Below the pieces are notes generated by a model, which worked only from the letters and a program-made list of their open reading frames with translations, did not search any database and had not been told where the DNA came from. A stretch of 64,000 bases of DNA, taken from assembly GCA_030544215.1 (NCBI GenBank), contig JARZZO010000006.1:53048501-53112500 (forward strand), written 5' to 3'. Source of the DNA: Zantedeschia hybrid cultivar (taxonomy: Eukaryota; Streptophyta; Magnoliopsida; Alismatales; Araceae). The translations under genes and the position numbers were made by a program. This document shows, piece by piece, positions 54,427 to 64,000 of this stretch (its first letter is position 1; the number at the start of each line of letters is the position of its first letter).

Positions 54427-57174
54427 TGTAATGACTGAGATTTCGGGTTCTGTATTTGAGTCGGGTTCGGGCCGGATCCCCTGGTTTGGACCCTGGAGGG
54501 GGTCTTGAGATTTCTGGCTGAATGGCGTCAACAGTGCTCGACGCCTTTCAAAAGGCGTCAGGGTGTGTGGACGCCATTTAGGCCTGCTGGTTGTTGTGCC
54601 ACGTGGGCGGGTTTCGGGCCACGAGAGTACGGCCCCTGTCAGATTTGTCTGAACGGCGTCCACCTCGGTCGACGCGTTTCAGACTGCGACACCTGCGGTG
54701 TCAGGGTATGGCGCCAGAGCGTTGTCAGTACGGCCTGTCTTGTCGTCTGAACGGCGTCCGCGGTGGGCGACGCGTTTCAGAGCGGTGTCGGTACGGCCGT
54801 CCTGTCAGACTGATAGGCGTCTACCTCGATCGACGCGTTTTAGCGGAATTCTGGTTGACCCCGCGAGCCTCCCCTTCTTTCCCTCATTCTCACCTTCACA
54901 CTCTCTCTCCTCACCCCCTCCGCCCTCTCCGGCGATCTTCTTCCTCTCCCCTTCCTCTTCCACCACTCCAACGCCACCTTACCTCTGATCTCTACCTCCA
55001 CCACCTCCTTCGCGGCGTTCCCTTCTCCGGACGGCGGCCGACGTCCCGGCGGAGTGGCGCCGTCCTCGAGGGTACCGGCGGCGGTGTGCAGTGCGGCGGG
55101 ACGGCGGCACGGAGCTTGGCGGAGTTCGAGAACCGGTAGGGGGACGAACCTTGCATGTGATGTTCGTGTGATTCTCGGCGTGACGTGGTGTTTGGGGGAT
55201 AGATTGAGCATGCTTAGGGGGGATTCCATGTGGGTATGACGATGTTTGTGATCGTGTTTTCGTAGCATGATTACGTGGTTGAGCTCCTCTTCCTTCCCTT
55301 TTGGTTTTGGGGTTTTCGGGGTGCCCGGGGTTCAACGGTGAAGCCCTCGGGTTGAACCAGGAGACCTGGTTTCTGGCGCTAAATAGCGTCGTACCGGGTC
55401 GACGCCTTTCCGAAAGACGTCGGGTCAGTACGACGCGTTTTAGGCCAGAAACCTCCTGTGTGAAGTTTCCTGAGTTAGGGGTTCTGCGCGAAATGACGTC
55501 ATGGATGGACGACGCCTTTCATAAGGACGTCGGGCCATCATGACGCCATTTAGGCAAGAAATGCCCCCGTTTAAGGGTTCTGTAAATCTGGATTTCTGGG
55601 TTGAATGGCGTCGAGACACCCAGACGCGTTTTAAATGGCGACTTCAACGGTGGACGCGTTTTAAGGATAAATCGGGCTTTTAACAAACCTGTCTAAGGGT
55701 CTTGAATGGCGTCGACCTCGGTCGACGCGATTCAAGACAGGAATGCTTAATGCTGTGATTTCGTGCATGTTTCACGTTGGGATGGTTCAAATGCATACTT
55801 TGGGTTGTATACTGAGACGGGGACTTCTGCGTGAGTGGAATTACATCACCTGTGTGTGTGTGTGTGGTGCGTGTGTGCTTTAACTATATACTGAGACTGA
55901 GGTTTACTGTGCGAATAGAATCATGTTATATTTGTGGTTGTGTTATGCGAATATGGATCGGGTTAACTGTGGTTTACGTTTGTCACCATGGGCTGATGGG
56001 AGAAGGGCCATGGTGTCTGTGAGGAGGGGTGCTTATTGTGTTTTACCCTTGGCTAAGACAAGCAGAACCACCTTGAGCCCGTCGGGCCGGAGTAGCTGGT
56101 GTGCTATCCGAGGGGTTACTGTTTGGTCTCAGCGGGTCTGGGTTTTCCCTTGGTTGTCGTGACGGCTTCCGGCGTGTTTCTCGCTGTGGAGCTGGTGGTG
56201 TTTCTGGTGGGAGTTGGTTTACCCTTTATCCAGTGGGCCTGATGTGACCTTTGATCAAGGTTACGAGTGGTACCTATAGCCCTTGGCCTGACGCAGCCCG
56301 GGAGAGTTGGGTTTGTGGGTAGTTCCTATAGCTTCGGCTTGACGGGGGTTCGCTGGTCCCCAGGGCCCTCCTGAAGTGCTGAGGCCTAGCGTGGAGGCAA
56401 TCCGGACGGTAGGACAGTAGTCTAGACTGCTTGTGTGCACACGTAGCTGGCAGTGGCGGTACACTGAGTCCAGCTAGTCCTAGTTTGGCTCACTGCCTCA
56501 CCCTACAGTGCCCCGGAACACTGTAGGGGTGGACAGGCGTGAGTAGTGGTAGTGTTGGGAGGCGACTTCTGAGTTCGGTCGACAGTGTGGTTCAGTCGCT
56601 TCGTGGACTTTGACTGTGAGTCGTGGCTCTGTGTTGGGTTTTACTGGTTACTTAGAATGGTTCTTGTTACACTGCTTACCGTGCGTTTCATATCAGAGTT
56701 GGGTGTTGTGTTTACTGTTTTACTTAATTGCCATATATTCCTGTCGTTACACTTGTGGGTGTGTGAGTGGGAGGTAGGGGATCGGATGATCCCTACTGAG
56801 CCCATTTCTGGTGTGGCTCACTCCCTGCGGTTTCAGGTGTGGACCTCGAGGCGAGCGGAAGCGTGGTGTCTTCTTGGTGTGCGGACCAGCAGCTGTCTTA
56901 GTTCCGGGGTATGCCCCGTTGTTGCTGTACTTCCTTCTGCCTGTACTTATTTAACTGTTGGACATGTAATTATTGTTGGACTGTATACGGACATTGTTAT
57001 TTTTCTTCCTGCGCACTTGCTTACCTTTATAGTCCGTGCGATTGTTATATTTAGCCTTGTTTAGCACTTACTCCTCCAGACGTGTTGTGTGAGATCCGGG
57101 TGTGAACCCGCAGTTAATGGGCCGACATCCATTTAGTGACCGGGTCTCCGGCGATAGGATGGCGGGTCGTTACA
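54427..57174 (+). mobile_element. F2: solo LTR, 2,748 bp, near-identical to F1
   Basis: TGTAATGACTGAG ... GGTCGTTACA with duplication TATGT at 54422-54426 and 57175-57179. Differs from F1 by an 11-bp deletion near 54601 and scattered substitutions. Same orientation as F1. Inserted in the RT region of element E. Confidence 0.93.
54525..55728. repeat. Twelve GCGTC-N10-GACGC dyads in F2
   Basis: Cores start at 54525, 54555, 54656, 54754, 54817, 55386, 55417, 55496, 55527, 55608, 55638 and 55709, the same set as in F1. At the tenth (55608) F2 keeps flanks GGCGTC/GACGCG where F1 has TGCGTC/GACGCT. Confidence 0.93.
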
Positions 57175-57881
57175 TATGTACATAGATTGGGATAATCCAA
57201 GCATCCTTTTGGACCTATCTCTATAGATCCTTATTCCTAGAATATAGGATGCTTCTCCCAAATCTTTCATGGAGAAGTTTTTGGATAACCAAGCCTTTAC
57301 CGATGACAACATTCCTACATCATTCCCAATGAGTAGAATGTCATCAACGTAAAGTACCAAAAAGGTAACTGCGCTCCCACTGACCTTTTTGTATACACAA
57401 GGTTCATCTTCATTCTTAATGAAGTCATAAGATTTGATTGCTTCATCAAATCTTAAGTTCCAAGTTCGGGATGCCTACTTTAATCCATAGATGGATCTTT
57501 GCAGCTTGCATACCTTGCTTGAATGCTCTATGGAAGTGAACCCTTCAGGTTGTATCATATACACCTCTTCTTGAAGGTTCCCGTTAAGGAATGCTGTTTT
57601 CACATCCATTTGCCATATTCATAATCGTAGAATGCAGCGATAGCAAGAAGTATTCTGATTGACTTAATCATGGCAACTGGAGAAAAGGTTTCGTCATAGT
57701 CAACACCTTGCCTTTGACGATATCCTTTTGCTACAAGCCTTGCCTTGTATGTGTCAATTTGTCCATCTGTCCCAATCTTTCTTTTAAAGATCCATTTACT
57801 GCCAATAGGTACCATACCTTCTGGCAGATCAACCAAGTTCCAAACTTGGTTGGCATACATGGACTGAATTTCAGAATCCAT
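57175..57881 (-). CDS. Element E pol: RT core, frameshifted
   Basis: Segment 57881-57600: MDSEIQSMYANQVWNL ... GSKWIFKRKIG ... ARLVAKGYRQRQGVDYDETF, the standard copia RT start. A one-base loss at about 57607 breaks the frame in the YDYEIWQMD motif. Segment 57360-57175 holds the catalytic YVDDILLIGND and SMKDLGEASYILGIRIY, and is cut at 57174 by F2. Not translatable as a unit. Confidence 0.85.
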
Positions 57882-58004
57882 TGCCTCTTGCCATTTTTCT
57901 GATTCATGACTATTTATGGCTTCAAGGTAGGTTTGAGGATCATCATCCTCATTTAAGTGAACCTTTGGTTTGCATTCATCGATATGTCCAACATATCTTT
58001 CAGG

Positions 58005-59990
58005 CTACTTAAGCATTCTACCTGATCTGCGAACCTTTTGTATATCATCTTGAACAAGTTCTTGAGTCAATGGTTCAGTAGATGAACCAGTGTTGACTTG
58101 TGAGTCTAGAATTTCTTCCAGTTCTATCTTGCTCCCACTGTCTTCTTTTGAAAGATATTCTTTCTCTAGGAAGACAGCTCTTTTTGCGACAAACACCCTT
58201 TGATCGCTGGGCTGATAGAAGTAATATCCAAAACTCTCTTTTGGATATCCCACAAATCTACATTTCTCTGTCCTGGAATCCAGTTTGTCTGGATCATGTC
58301 TTTTGACATGTGCAGGACATCCCCAGACTCTAACATGCTTAAAGTCTGGTTTCTTTCCTTTCCATATCTCATATGGAGTGGAAGGTACTGATTTACTCGG
58401 AACTTTGTTCAACAGATATGCAGCAGTCAACAGTGCATATCCCCATAAAGAGATTGGAAGTTTGGCATAACTCATCATGGATCGCACCATATCTAATAGA
58501 GTACGATTTCTCCTTTCCGATACACCATTTAACTGAGGTGTATAGGGAGGAGTCCACTGAGACAAAATACCATTATCCTTAAGATATTCTGTGAATTTTG
58601 TACTTAAGTATTCACCCCCTCGATCTGATCGAAGAGTTTTAATACTCTTTCCAGTCTGGTTCTCAACTTCGTTTTTAAACTCTTTAAATTTCTCAAAGAC
58701 TTCTGACTTATATTTCATTAAATATATGTAGCCATATCTTGACAAATCATCTGTAAATGAAACAAAGTATGAGTAACCACCCATAGCATGAGTAGACATT
58801 GGACCACATACATCACTATGTATTAGTTCCAATAAGTCCTTAGCTCTTTCTCCATGTCCTGAGAATGGAGCTTTGGTCATCTTTCCCATGAGACAAGCTT
58901 CACAGGTTGCAAATGATTCATAATCAAATGGATCAAGATATCCATTCTTTTGCAACCTTATGATCCTGTTCTCATTTATATGACCTAGCCTACAATTCCA
59001 TAGGTACGATTTATTCACATCCTTTTCTAAGCGTTCAAGAGAATTATTTACCAGACAAACATCATATGAAATATCAAGTAAATATAATCCATTCAATAAA
59101 TACCCGGAAGCAAACAATTTGTCTCCTTGATAAATTGAACAACCTTTATTCTCTAGCTTCATAGAATATCCTTGTCTATCTAAACATGAAATAGATATGA
59201 TATTCCTAATAATGGTTGGAACATAATAACAATCTATCAGTTCCAAGGAGTCTCCTGACGGCATCTGAAGTCTTGCTGTCCCCACAGCTAACGCAACAAC
59301 TTTTGCTCCATTCCCGAGCCTCATATCCACGTCTCCGCGGTTCAATCTTCTCTTACTTGTTAACACCTGCAAGTTATTGCAGATATGAGAAACACATCCA
59401 GTATCTAATACCCAGGATGTTGATTCTCTATAGGACAAGTTAAGATCGATCATGAGAATACCTGAAGCTTCACCAAGCTTCTCCTTTGCTTTTTCTGCAA
59501 GGTAAATCTTGCAGTTTCTCTTCCAATGACCTTCTTTATGGCAGTGGAAACACTGACCTTTATCATTGACTTTAGCTTTGTCCTTTTGTGCCGCCGGTTT
59601 ACTTTTCACTAGCTTCTTAGGCTTACCTTTCTTAAAGGTCTGTCCAGCTTTTCTTTTCTTGTTGGTCTTACCAACAAGCATTACATTTGGCTTATCTTTC
59701 TGGATAGTGCCTTCAGCTGTCTTCAACATGTTGAGCAGCTCAGCTAGTGAAACTTCAATTTTGTTCATATTGAAGTTGATAATGAATTGTGAAAATGAAT
59801 CTGGAAGGGACTGTAGGATTAAGTCAATGCTTAGGTCATTGTTCATAACAAAGCCCAGCACAGCAAGCCTCTCAATCCACTCTATCATCTTGAGCACATG
59901 AGTTTGCACAGATGTGCCATCGCTCATTCTGGTCCTGAACAATTTCTTAGATATCTCATATCTTTCTGTTCTGGATTGTTCACCAAACAA
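58005..59990 (-). CDS. Element E gag C-terminal half, protease, integrase
   Basis: 661 codons open. Gag (LFGEQSRTERYEISKKLF ... SLPDSFSQFIINFNM, UBN2-type), basic linker, zinc knuckle CFHCHKEGHWKRNC, protease WVLDTGCVSHIC, GAG-pre-integrase (LWNCRLGHINENR ... CEACLMGK), integrase core (HSDVCGPMS, RSDRGGEYLS, NGVSERRNRT with catalytic D, D, E) and the C-terminal WGCPAHVKRHDPDKLDSRT block. Ends at TAG (58005-58007), after which the frame continues as PERYVGHIDE in homologous fashion. TNT1-like copia. The intact protease and integrase make E the reference copy for this family. Confidence 0.92.
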   Translation of the reverse strand: MFGEQSRTERYEISKKLFRTRMSDGTSVQTHVLKMIEWIERLAVLGFVMNNDLSIDLILQSLPDSFSQFIINFNMNKIEVSLAELLNMLKTAEGTIQKDKPNVMLVGKTNKKRKAGQTFKKGKPKKLVKSKPAAQKDKAKVNDKGQCFHCHKEGHWKRNCKIYLAEKAKEKLGEASGILMIDLNLSYRESTSWVLDTGCVSHICNNLQVLTSKRRLNRGDVDMRLGNGAKVVALAVGTARLQMPSGDSLELIDCYYVPTIIRNIISISCLDRQGYSMKLENKGCSIYQGDKLFASGYLLNGLYLLDISYDVCLVNNSLERLEKDVNKSYLWNCRLGHINENRIIRLQKNGYLDPFDYESFATCEACLMGKMTKAPFSGHGERAKDLLELIHSDVCGPMSTHAMGGYSYFVSFTDDLSRYGYIYLMKYKSEVFEKFKEFKNEVENQTGKSIKTLRSDRGGEYLSTKFTEYLKDNGILSQWTPPYTPQLNGVSERRNRTLLDMVRSMMSYAKLPISLWGYALLTAAYLLNKVPSKSVPSTPYEIWKGKKPDFKHVRVWGCPAHVKRHDPDKLDSRTEKCRFVGYPKESFGYYFYQPSDQRVFVAKRAVFLEKEYLSKEDSGSKIELEEILDSQVNTGSSTEPLTQELVQDDIQKVRRSGRMLK

Positions 59991-60293
59991 CTATTGTAGG
60001 TGATTTAGAATGGTCTTAGGTTCCATGTTATCATGCTGTCGCTGCAGTTCATTGTTCATTGAACCGAGCATATAACACTGGACCTTGACAGAGTCCTCCT
60101 TCCAATTTTCAAACATCATTAATTCATCTTCGTTAGCATTATCACCGGGTTGCACCGGATCTGGTTGATCCAGGACATAGGCTAGTTTTTCGCACCTGAG
60201 GACAATCTTCAGGTTGCGTAACCAGTCAATGTAATTTGGTCCCGTGAGTTTATTTGCATCAAGTATGCAACGGAGGGGGTTAGCTGACGACAT
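59991..60293 (-). CDS. Element E gag N-terminal part
   Basis: ATGTCGTCAGCTAACCCC start at 60293: MSSANPLRCILDANKLTGPN, then YIDWLRNLKIVL and the rest of the gag N-terminus, closed by TAG at 59991-59993 (HLQ-stop-LFGEQ) in frame with the next segment. In the family this position is coding, so it is a nonsense mutation. The start is supported by the equivalent ATGTCGTC in B and C. Confidence 0.88.
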   Translation of the reverse strand: MSSANPLRCILDANKLTGPNYIDWLRNLKIVLRCEKLAYVLDQPDPVQPGDNANEDELMMFENWKEDSVKVQCYMLGSMNNELQRQHDNMEPKTILNHLQ

Positions 60294-60372
60294 AGCGACC
60301 TACATGGAAATATATAAAATGAGCAGATAGTTCTTAAAATCAGATTTAGGACTTTTAATCTAGATTTATGCT

Positions 60373-60847
60373 CCCACTATTTTTCGGCGATCTGTATTAC
60401 CCTCTAAGATACAGAACGGGAGATTCTGGTGATCTCCTAGTGGGGATCAGAATCCTTCGGGCAACATGCATGTTACCTTGTGGTAGCACAACAAATCACA
60501 TCAAGTCCCTTAGGCAGTCAACTCTTGACAGTTGCAACGATTGCAATATCCGATCGATTTAACCCCTGAATCAGAACGACCTTGTGGTAGCACAACAAAT
60601 CAATTTGATTCAGTTAAGTTTATCCATCATTACTTAGATGACATGAATTCATAGTGCAATCCTTGTGGTAGCACAACAAAACTACACTATTTGTCCATTC
60701 ATCTTAATGACATCACATGTCGTAGACCTAGTTTAATTTCTAAATCAAACAGACCTTGTGGTAGCACAACAAATCCGTTTGAGATAAGAATTATCCTAAG
60801 ATCTATAATGATGGTAGGTTACGTGGATTATTCTTAATATCTCACGT
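60373..60847 (-). other. Structured RNA module before gag, element E
   Basis: Forward coordinates: three-way junction 60373-60444 (inner branch GGAGAT/ATCTCC); hairpins 60470-60501, 60566-60613, 60651-60690 and 60745-60782, all with loop CTTGTGGTAGCACAACAAA; bulged hairpin 60821-60847 (ACGTG/CACGT). The module ends 79 nt before the gag ATG. Confidence 0.85.
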
Positions 60848-61430
60848 TTACAACTTAAGTTTTAAAAGAGGGTTTTTGATTTTTGATTTGTAAAAAATCG
60901 TGCTATCAATAGTATTTCAATTTGAAGTATCAATATACTTAATAGAAATATATATATGATAGCATAGTCCACAAATATAACATATGTGCAGAAAAATTAA
61001 ATGGGGATGATCATGGACTGTTAAAGCTACTATGGAATCATCGGAGCCAAACGATGATCCATAATAGGATCATAATGTGAAAACAGCAACACTGGTTCCA
61101 TTTGATGCGAGTCCTCCCTCCAGAGGTGTCTTCTGAAGATCCCGTCCTCTTAACTTAATCCGATACATTTAAATACAAAATTCAGGACTCGCAGGTCCAC
61201 AAATGTACATTTAAATAATTAGAAACCTTGATCTTATCAAGGGGAGTACAATCTTATAGGAAGGTAGAAAGTACACTTGGATTAAGAGAGAGGAGGACAC
61301 GCAGGTCCTATTTAAAATACCAAATGAATTAAACATCGCATCCATTCACATCATTCATCACATTAAAATTCTAAGTCCATGATCATCCCACCATAAAACA
61401 CATCACATGCATCACAATCATCACATAATT
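60848..61430 (-). other. Element E leader, unstructured part
   Basis: Strongly similar to 17426-17990 of element D. No gene supported. Confidence 0.6.
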
Positions 61431-61434
61431 GCTG

Positions 61435-61810
61435 TTTGGTATTAAATTTTATAAATATAAAATTATAATACCAATTAGTTTTCGAAATAACATTTATTTC
61501 AGCATAATCAATAATATTCAAAACATTATTGACAATTAAACTAACTAAACTATTCAGTTAATCTAAATAATAATTCAAACAATTTGAACGGCAAAGTGTA
61601 ATCAAGTTATGCATGAAATTAGTTTAAAACAGTTTTAAACTAATTAAATTAACAGGAAAATTAATTATCTAAAACAATTTTAAATAATTAACTAACACCC
61701 ATTAATTATAGAGCCCTTTAATTGACTAACAGTTATTAAACTCTTTAATAACCTGTTAATAATCATAAAAATAATTAATAACAATTATTAATTATTTCTA
61801 TAAATTTTCT
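61435..61810 (-). other. AT-rich hairpin ladder, element E leader
   Basis: Example arms AATTAGTTTAAAA / TTTTAAACTAATT around CTG (about 61617-61645), where D has ATG as the loop; TCAATAATGTT / AATATTATTGA around TTG, where D has GTG. Stems are kept while loops change. Confidence 0.75.
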
Positions 61811-61919
61811 GTTTTAAAACAATTTTAAAACTAGCTTAAATGGGCTAAAATTGGGTTTAAAGGGGTTAAACAGGCATTAAAATCAAAATTTAAAAAACCA
61901 TAAAATGGGCCTAGCCCAA

Positions 61920-62040
61920 TAGGGCCCAAGTGGTCCGGGCCCAGGACCTTGGCTTGGCCAGGGGCGCACCCTGGCTCGGCCAGGGTCGCACCCTGGCTCG
62001 GCCAGGGCGCCGCCCGGCCCCGCCCGGTCCGACCGGGCGG
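61920..62040 (-). repeat. GC palindrome block, element E leader (truncated)
   Basis: CCCTGGCTCGGCCAGGG palindromes at about 61970 and 61990, shorter than in D. The element is cut shortly after, near 62074. Confidence 0.75.
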
Positions 62041-62074
62041 TCCGGCCCGTTTCCACTGCGCTCGACCGGCCCAA

Positions 62075-62459
62075 TGTGTTAAAGTCCTTCACAGCAAAAT
62101 AAGACCAAATCCTAAATAGTTTTAAGTCGGGGCGAAAACCGAAAAGCGAACCTAGCCAACTAATTCAAAGACCTCTTTTTCTATTCTCTCCCCTGGGTAA
62201 TTCTACCCCAAGAGGCAGTAAAGGCAACGATATACCAAACAGGATAGAAATGAACTCCAATCACCTCAAATGATATGCACAATCACTTGTCATGATTCTA
62301 AGTATGATGGGCGGGAGAACGAAAACTTGAATTCCAATTACCTACCATTTGCAAAAGATATCCTTTAAAAAGAAGTGTGATTCTTTTTACTGATCATGGT
62401 AGTCCTAATTTTTCAAATGATTGTATTGCTAAGGGACTAGCAATGATTAAGTTAGGGGG
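62075..62459 (+). mobile_element. Fragment preceding element I LTR
   Basis: Unrelated to the E leader. It ends in a polypurine-like tract (GTTAGGGGGT, 62451-62460) directly before an LTR start, so it is probably the 3' end of a gypsy internal region. No coding motif recognised. Confidence 0.45.
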
Positions 62460-62718
62460 TGTGTTAAGTCCACGATTTTACATAAATAACAGATCAAATT
62501 TACATAATTTGCTATCAATTTAACGGACAAAATCACATGGAATGATAAGATAAACCATTTGCGCATTCAGAATCTGAATTTTAAAATTTCATCACTCCAT
62601 GGATGGAATAAGGGTAGCAATTCCATTTTCTCAGCAATTATTTAATGTGCATTTGAATGATTTATGGCTATGAGAACTTAACTGTTATTTTATGTGAAAC
62701 ATGACATGAACAAGCAGA

Positions 62719-62775
62719 TGGCATAGTGGTTGGACCACCCGAACGTCAAGGAAGCAACCAGGGTTCGAATCCTGG
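62719..62775 (+). other. tRNA-like segment with A and B boxes inside the element I LTR
   Basis: A box TGGCATAGTGG (62719-62729) and perfect B box GGTTCGAATCC (62762-62772). The T arm folds as CCAGG/CCTGG around GTTCGAAT (62758-62775). No matching acceptor stem, so not a working tRNA; it resembles the head of a tRNA-derived SINE. Confidence 0.65.
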
Positions 62776-62988
62776 CAAAAACAATATTTTATTTTCGTAT
62801 TTTAGCTTCAACTGGGGCCCACATGCCAACTAAGAGAGAAAGGAGGAGGGAATTCTGAAATTCAAAGGAAGGAGGATCCATTTCAAAATTTCGAAATTCA
62901 AAATATCAATTAATGTTTTAAAGAGGATCCCCTAATCAAAGGGGGCTTAATGAAAGGATTTTTTAAAATTCAAATCCTCTCCTCTTTC

Positions 62989-62995
62989 TATAAAA
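62989..62995 (+). promoter_or_regulatory. TATA box of element I LTR
   Basis: TATAAAA in the sequence CTTTCTATAAAACCAAGG, about 530 bp into the LTR, before the CT-rich leader. Confidence 0.65.
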
Positions 62996-63988
62996 CCAAG
63001 GGAGGAAGCCAAAAGAGGGGGGACCCAATTTTCAGAAATTTTTCTCTCTCACTCCCACTGCTCTCTCTCTCCCCCTACGCATCTCTCTCTCTCGGCTTTT
63101 CCTCCCTCTCCCACAAACTTTTCCTCTCTCTGTGTTTTTCTCTCTCCCCTTTACCTTTTTCTCTCTGTCTCTCTCTCTCTCTCGCCGCCTACCGCACCGG
63201 GCCCTGCGAGGACACGCGGCGGGCAGAGCAGATTCGCGCCAGCCACGCGTCGCCGTCCGCCTCAGCCAGCAGCAGCGCCCGGGCCCGCCAGCCGCAGCGC
63301 TCTGCCACGCGGCAGCGCCGGCGAGTTCGCGCCGCCGAGCCTCGTCGCCCGTGTGCACAGGAGCAGCACTCCCGCTCGGCCGCCGCCACCCGTCAGCCGC
63401 GCGTGGCGCCTCGCCTGCCGTGCGCCTCGCCTGCCGCGCTTGCCGCCTCGTCTGCAGCGCCCGCGCCGCCTCGGTCCACTGCGCCGAGCCTCGCCCAAGC
63501 CCACAGAAGCCCTCGGTTCCCTGTATTCAATTTAATCACTTTATTTGAGTGTTAAGCAATTAGTTAACATATTTGTTGTCAATTTTTTAGAACCATTGTA
63601 ATAGTTGTTACTCTATTAACAGTGAGCAAGTTGTCGTTTCTCTTGTGGATATTCCTATTTCTTCTCTAAACTTGAATTATTTAGTTAGGTGCGTATATTT
63701 TGTTTAATTTGATTAATAGTGTCTTAAATAGTAGTTTCTTAACAAGAATTAGGTGTTTTAAACATGTTAGTGAATTTTGGTAATTATCTTTTCTAGATTT
63801 GTTTTTAAAATCACACTTATGAACAAATTTGGCTAAAAATCTCAAAGTTTTCAAAATAAGAATTCTAGTTCTCCGTGGATCGACCCGGTCTCAACCATGC
63901 ACTACTTTGTTATTTTTAATTGAGATTCGGACATTAAGATTGATGTTATTTGTGTTTTAACGACGGCATTTAAATACACATCAATTTT

Positions 63989-64000
63989 TGGCGCCGTTGC
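63989..64000 (+). other. Primer-binding site of element I, cut by window end
   Basis: TGGCGCCGTTGC, the start of the tRNA-Asp-type primer site usual in Athila and related gypsy elements, five bases after the LTR end. The internal region lies beyond the window. Confidence 0.85.

Larger units (their letters stand above)
49248..62074 (-). mobile_element. Element E: Ty1/copia element, minus strand, carrying two inserted solo LTRs
   Basis: Sense order from right to left: truncated leader (62074-60294), gag-pol (60293-53612), polypurine tract (complement of TTCTCCCACTTGG, 53598-53610), 3' LTR (53597-49248). Interrupted by F2 (54427-57174) and F1 (49602-52360). Primer site and 5' LTR are absent; the leader is cut at about 62074 by element I. 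It is the best-preserved coding copy of the B/C/D/E family. Confidence 0.92.
62460..63983 (+). repeat. LTR of element I (Athila/Tat type)
   Basis: TGTGTTAAGTCCACG ... ACACATCA, about 1,524 bp, followed by a tRNA-Asp-type primer site. TATAAAA at 62989-62995. A long CT-rich leader (63040-63183) and a GC-rich stretch (63184-63500) follow; open frames there reflect composition. Confidence 0.75.

Noticed and set aside
62711..62785. Functional tRNA gene
   Set aside because: A and B boxes and T arm are present, but no acceptor or anticodon stem pairs convincingly.
62950..63555. 201-codon frame in the I LTR
   Set aside because: CT-rich and GC-rich leader sequence gives Ser/Leu and Ala/Arg runs on all frames; no domain.

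Overview
This 64 kb window is plant nuclear DNA, most likely from a monocot with a large, repeat-rich genome. The evidence is one spliced host gene (STAY-GREEN, 45.9-47.3 kb, GC-rich exons, monocot-like wording of the conserved core) surrounded by nested LTR retrotransposons carrying plant-specific hallmarks: Ty3/gypsy Tat-lineage elements with an extra archaeal-type RNase H, TNT1-like Ty1/copia elements with an initiator-Met tRNA primer site, MITEs and solo LTRs. Species cannot be named from the sequence.

Layout. (A) 1-~9.25 kb: right part of a Tat-lineage gypsy element with protease-RT-RNase H-aRNH-integrase (frameshifted by a deletion near 1591), a 147-bp tandem array, a three-exon antisense gene with its own TATA box, and the 3' LTR. 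(B) ~9.25-16.64 kb: a badly decayed copia element, plus strand. (D) 16.64-20.91 kb: the 5' end (LTR, primer site, leader, gag start) of a copia element on the minus strand. (C) 20.91-27.97 kb: a less decayed copia element, plus strand. Each of B, D and C is cut exactly where its neighbour begins, so the left 28 kb reads as the right half of a four-level nest (A in B in D in C). (H/G) 27.97-43.64 kb: an LTR-like gypsy fragment H split by a complete 14.65-kb Tat element G, which has 1,323-bp LTRs and target-site duplication CTTAC. 43.6-49.2 kb is the only host-like island: SINE-like sequence, a Tourist-like MITE, STAY-GREEN, a Mutator-like MITE and a pectinesterase fragment. (E) 49.25-62.07 kb: a minus-strand copia element of the B/C/D family, itself hit twice by near-identical ~2.75-kb solo LTRs (F1, F2), each with its own 5-bp duplication. 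(I) 62.08-64 kb: an Athila/Tat-type LTR with a tRNA-like insert, running into a tRNA-Asp-type primer site at the window edge.

The most unusual content is non-coding. First, the copia family B/C/D/E has a 2-2.5 kb leader between primer site and gag built from RNA-like structure: GC palindromes, then a ladder of AU hairpins closed by three-base loops ending in G, then a ~480-nt module directly before gag. That module holds a bulged hairpin, four hairpins whose stems all differ but whose loops are identical, and a three-way junction; compensatory base changes between copies support pairing. Second, element G and the unrelated F LTRs share a strict dyad, GCGTC-N10-GACGC, present 36 times in the window with an invariant 10-bp centre. 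I know of no description of either.
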